A model generated the notes under the pieces. That model had not been told where the DNA came from. It was given only the letters and a program-made list of their open reading frames with translations, and searched no databases. 64,000 nucleotides of DNA from Astropecten irregularis (lineage: Eukaryota > Echinodermata > Asteroidea > Paxillosida > Astropectinidae): positions 1,612,001-1,676,000 of the forward strand of contig OZ020261.1 in NCBI GenBank assembly GCA_963971285.1, written 5' to 3'. Position 1 is the stretch's first letter. Each line of letters starts with the position of its first letter. Of the stretch, positions 49,701 to 55,700 are shown piece after piece. The translations under genes were made by a program, and so were the position numbers.

Positions 49701-52700
49701 TATTGAACAAAAGTTGATAAAAATGATAAAGTCATCAAATAACCACAAGGGAAACTGACTGAAGTTTAAGTCATTGAAAAGTAAACAAAGAAAAATTGAA
49801 CAGAGCAGGATAAGAACCATCAGCAACCTCCTGAATGGACCGTTCCGGCTTTGCTCTTAAGCCCCGCCTTTGTGTGTTTTACATACAGCTGTGACCGAGT
49901 TTGACCGAGGCTTTCGTGGTCACCTGATTAAAAGGCGTTCTCTAATTGGTTAATGTGCACAGTTTAATTGACAGGCTGGAAGGGTCCATACTGACACTCT
50001 ACCAACTGAGCTAATCCAACCCTATGTTGGTGGTGTCCCTAATAGTAAATTATCTTTGTTAATTAATTGGCTATCAGAAGCCATACCACGCACATACCGA
50101 TCTCAAGCTTCACGGATCATTTTATCGATACGCCCAATGCTGCAACCTCAATGCTGTATCCTCTTTGAGTGATCCCGCATATATCTTTTCATAGGACTTA
50201 TATACATGTAAGGAGTCATTCTTAAAGGTAGTATCATATACTTTGGTAGCATATACCGAAACAGAAATCTCCACAGATTTACCTGTATAACTTACAGGGT
50301 ATAAAGATGGTGATGGTAGAAACATACCATTAAAAATGTTCTGCCTTAAATGCTGTAATTATCTAGAAAAGACTAAAGACCAATGACCGAAAACAATTTT
50401 GATGTTCCAAAGATCAAAAATCCTGTGAAAAGATTTTACATGTACATAGAATAGTAAGAATACCGTTGGTATTTTTACTGTTTTCTCAATAAATGGCCAC
50501 CGTATGGGATAGGGAATTTCACAGATGACTGTCACAGTATTTTACTTGATATTTTTGCCCATAAAGCTTCATTTCTTTGCAAAATGTTTGAAATTACCTT
50601 TAATAATGAGTTTGAAATTTGAATACACACTGTAGGCCTATATGACAACTTGTCAGTTACAAAGTGTACAGTACTAGGGCCTTTTCCAAACCTTGGCTAC
50701 GGCTCAGGCTCCGGCTCCAGCTCCATTTCGTGAATCCATTCTAAAATAACGGGTATCAAAATAGAGGCTTTTGCATACGGTTTGGAAGTAGATACTCTAT
50801 TTTGAACAAGAAAACAGAGATTCAGCTTCAATAAAAAAGCAACAACCTATATTTTCAGCATATGGATGACAGAGACGAAGCTGGAGCCTGAGCCGGAGCC
50901 TGAGCCGGAGCCTGAGCCGGAGCCGAGGTTTGGAAAAGGGCCCTAGTAAACCTAATTGTAGTTGTATCATTAAAGGTAGTATCATACTTACTTTGGCTTT
51001 TATCAAAGAAATACAGATTCATGGGCAACAATATCAAGGAAGATACAGTAAATGTAATCTGTGAAAATTTCAGTTCCATACGGTGCCCACTTTTTGAGAA
51101 AACAGTGAAAAACGGCCACAGTATTTCTTATGTCTTTTCTCTTTTATTTTTGATCTTTTAAAGGATCAAAAAGATTTTCGGTCGTTGTTTTACTAATTTC
51201 TGGATTTACACCATTTCAGGTGGAACAATTTTAACGGGTACATGTTTCTACCACCACCATATCTTCATACCCTGAAAGTTAAACGTAAATCTGTGAACAT
51301 TTCTGTTTTGGTTTCTTACCAAAGTATGATACTACCTTTAAGTACACACATCTCAGGCCTGGAATTAAGTTCTGAAAGGGGCAAGGCCACTTTTCCATTG
51401 CAAGGGGCACTTCCATTGGAAAATCATAATGCCTATGGAAACATTTGAAGGGGGCACCAAGGCTCAGAACAAGGGCAGCGAAGGCCATGCCTGGCCTTCA
51501 TTTAATTCCTGGCTTGCATTATACCTGTAATACTATCATAGGGCCATAAAAATAAAAATTGTTGTATTGGCGTAACGGAGGTTTGGAAAATAGTGTAGGG
51601 CGGGCGGATTTTTTATTTTTTTTATTTTATTTTTCCTGGGGTATGAAATGCTTTTTCCCCTGTATATCACAGTATTTGACGTGTCAAATAAAGACAAGAA
51701 ATGACATAACAACTTTAACCAGTCTGGTTTCCATCTTTTGCTCCTTTTAAGCTTTAACATACAAATTTGCGATTTTTTTATTTTATTTTATTTTTTTCCC
51801 GATTTTTTATTTATTTATTTTTTATTATTTTTTTTTTTTGGTTAAAAATGTTTAGGGTCGGGGCATATTTTTGGGTCGGGTGGGTTACGCCAATACAACA
51901 ATTTTTTTTTTATGGCCTAGGGCTTTATACTGGGCTTGGAAGGCATTACTGTTATGTCCCAACTGTGCCTCTTCCCCAACTATGTCCGGGTCATGCCCAA
52001 CTGTGACGGACACAGTTGCAGGCATACCCATCTTAAATTGGGCACAAACGTACAGTTATACCTCTGCAGCGAATCAGTATAACCCCCAAACACTACATTT
52101 TTGATATGCACAGTGAGCAAACTTTGCCAGCTAGGTAGACCTACATATAGCTATTTTATAGGCATATCTCATGTTTGTGTTTGGCCAAACAAAATGTGGA
52201 GATTGAAGAGGAATTGTGTTTATTATCGTGAGATCCCCGTTGTATGCAAGCCAAATAAAGTCAGACGCCCAGAAAACAAGTTTTTAGCCAGCACTTTTCC
52301 ATTTTCAAAATTGAATGAGGATTGGTAAGATAGAAAATGATTTAAGACCCTCCCACACCTGCATCGTTTGGCCACAGTTGGGATGTACATGTGTAACATT
52401 ACTAAGGAAGCCTTGGACAGTCATTTTCAAAGGAGGTGATTGTGTAAAAGCTTCAAAAATCCTGATAATGTATTAGACAGTGAACATTTATGCAGTATGC
52501 CATGCATACATGTATAATGCATATTAATGATGTACTTACCTATTCATGTGATGTGTAATTAAATTAATACAATGTACACTTGAACGGAATTAAATGCAAA
52601 TTCCGGTAGATTTAGTTGTCTACAAACAGGCAGACCAGGAAATAAGCTGTATATAGTGCTTTCTCCGAATATCATTCCCACAATGCACACCTACACTTTC

Positions 52701-55700
52701 TGTCCTACTAAGTGCATTTCTCATCACCATCAGGGTATTTCCCTAGAATGTGAGCTAGACTTGTCTCAGTCTAAGTGACCATTTGAACTCAATTGACACA
52801 ATTGAATAATAACCATGTCTGTTTATATCAAATTTACGCATACATTGTGTATTGCTGGCCTACTTACATGTACATGTAGTTCCTATAGTACTTGGGCCAA
52901 TTTATAGACCTGCTAAGCACACTTTGCTTAAGCATGAAAAAAGTCTATCTTGATCAAACAGGATTGCCAACAAAATGTCTGTGTGATGTTTACTGCTTTT
53001 GACTTGTATTCAGCCATTTTTTGCTGAGCATAACATTCACTACAAGTTTTGGCTGGCATACTGTATCAGCCCTGTATCAATATTATTTACCAAGGTTTTT
53101 GGTGCTTAAGCAAATTTGGGTGTTTAAGCAGCTGTTTTCAGTCCCTGCCTGATTCTGTGGGTTTTACCCAGAATATAACTCTGGGGTTTTCCTCCCACCT
53201 CTAAAACTGTATCTTCTTCTCATCATCTTTCCATAACAGGTTTCATCAGGCTTTCGAGCTACAGTGCCTTGGTCACTTTTGAGGAATCCTTGGTGTCAGT
53301 ACCAGAAATAAATAATAGCTCTATGAAATTGGGCACTGTACATACAGTATTCAGTTGCACAAGTAAAAAAAAAGGTACATGTATGTGTATGTACTGGTTG
53401 AAAGGTCAAACTAAAGGTATTTGAGCTTTTACGCACACACGCACAGTAACGACTGAATAAATCCTTTCATCAATTGAATTGTTGATTTACATGCACTTGA
53501 CTGGTGCAGAATCCATTCATTCAAACTGAGGATTATTGTACTGGAATCAACCAACTTCCATTCAGCCATACAGTACACGTACATAATGTACACATGTCCT
53601 GTAACCATATGTTGGCTGGGTTCCAAATTGTCAATTACCTTTGTTCATGTGTTAGTCAGAAGCCATGAAACCACTCGTAAATACCGTTATATCCAACAAA
53701 ATGACAGATGATTGGAAAGTGAACAGGAGAGGGATTCGAACCGGTGACCTCCTCCTGAATACTGTACAGGTGCTCTACCAACTGAGCTATCCAGCCCTAC
53801 GTTGGTGGTGTCCCTAATAGTCAATTATCTTTGTTCGTTTGTCAGTCAGAAGCCATGAAACCACTCACATACCGCTATATCACAAGGATCATAGACACAT
53901 GGTTTGTACATCTTGAAAGTGCATTTTGTATTTTCATTATTGTGTAGTATGAAGTTATGAACAAAGACTCAAAGGGCATGATTGTGACCCATATTGAAAT
54001 TTTGACACAGACAAAAGCCCTTTAAACTCAGATCTTATATCAAATCACTCGGCGAAATGTATCTTTTGTCTCAGTTTTTGAGGGATTAATTTTCATCCAT
54101 TAGCTTACATGTTGGTACACTGTACATGTATGTAAGAGTGCCGGTACTGTATTCCAGAGGTCACTGGTTCAGATCTCACTCCAGTAAATATTTCGTTGTT
54201 CCTTTTCAATGACTTAAAATTAATCCAGTGAGTTTCCCATGTGGTTATTTGATGATTACATGTTTTTTATTTGTTATGCTGCACCTTGAATATCCAGCAA
54301 GGTGGATGTGGTTGTACATGTAGGCCCTACAAGTCATGGTAATTGATATTATAATCATCAAATAACCACAGAGGTGTGTCGTCATGGCTGTGGTCTGACA
54401 TGCCATAGGCCTACTCAGTATCTTGTGGTCAATCTACAGATTGTTGGTTCGAATCCAGCCATGGGTTGTGGTGCTTGACCTTGGGGAAGATGCTCTGTGA
54501 CATATTGTACCTCTTCACCAAGGAGTAAATGGGTACCTGTGAGGGCAGAGATTGCTTTGTGTTTGATTAGCCTTTGTGTGCTTATAGCAGCTAGGGCTGG
54601 ATACTCCCCTGGGAGTTGAGATTGTTTCAGGAATGTTAATGTAGCCCGATGACCAGGGATAGCGAGTGCCATGAGGGCCGTTTACGGCAAATAACGGCGC
54701 TGCCCAAATGTCCATTAGGCCTAAAAAAAAAAATTTTTGTGTTGCCCCCCGCGACCGACCGTAAAATGCCAAAACTTTGGGTCGGGAATTTTTTTTTTTT
54801 TTTTTTTCTCCGAGTCCTAAAGTATAAAAACTCACCATTTTTGACAGAAAATGTAAGATTTAGCAGTAAAAAAGCGTGTCATTTAATATATTTCATATTT
54901 TCTATATGTATATGAACGACACAGTATGGGTATTTATTCTGAGATGTTTGAAAGTCGGCCAAAAAAAAAAAAAAAAAAAAAAAAAATCGACTGACCGACC
55001 CAAAATTTTGATTTTTCCTCGTGAGGGCAACACAACAATTTTTTTTTTTAGGCCTTATTGTTATCACATCTTGCCTTTCTGCCCTCAAGTTTACTTCTTT
55101 GCAATTGTTTTGTCGTCCTGTTCTAGGATCAGCTTCTCTGTCCCACACCAAATTAATACCAGGCATGAACGCTAAGAACCTGCCCCTTGATGTCAACTTG
55201 TTCGTGATTCCAAAGTTTGACGCAACAGGTGCAGAAAGCTCCTCAATGGACGGTAAGAGTTTTGATACCTGATCAGCACTATTACAGATATGAGCCCAGT
55301 CTATGGGTATGTTCAGATGAGGGGCTGGGCTTCGTGACTCGGTTGTGGTTAATTGATGCCCAAAGCAGGGGTTCCAGTACCTGACCACAAACTCCAAAAT
55401 CACCTTATGTTCATATGATATTAGTAACTCCAGGACTGGGGGCCACGGCAGGGCTAGATAAAGAGTTGGAAATGCATTCCACAATTGGAATTTCAAAACG
55501 TTGCAACCAGCAACACGACATAGCGTGACGTTGATCACCTTTTTTCCTTATTCTACTTCCGTACTTCTTGTCTTCAAAGTTACTGCACCTTGAATACCCA
55601 GCAGGGTGGATATGTGCTTTTATTATTATAATATTATGATAATTAGAATTTGTAGACATCGTACCTTGTATTAAATACGTTTACATGTGCAATATTGTTC

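Larger units (their letters stand above)
45310..54360. repeat. Tandem segmental duplication, unit B
   Basis: Unit B is about 9 kb against about 5.8 kb for unit A. The extra length is mostly mobile elements present only here (47399-47916, 48404-48523, 48887-49689, and the block 49733-51918). Confidence 0.85.

Noticed and set aside
53720-53800. tRNA gene on the minus strand
   Set aside because: The same head occurs several times with a common non-tRNA tail; a SINE family.
54879-55538. 219-codon minus-strand open frame
   Set aside because: Antisense to SMG9 exon 9 and running into a poly(A)/poly(T) element; chance reading.
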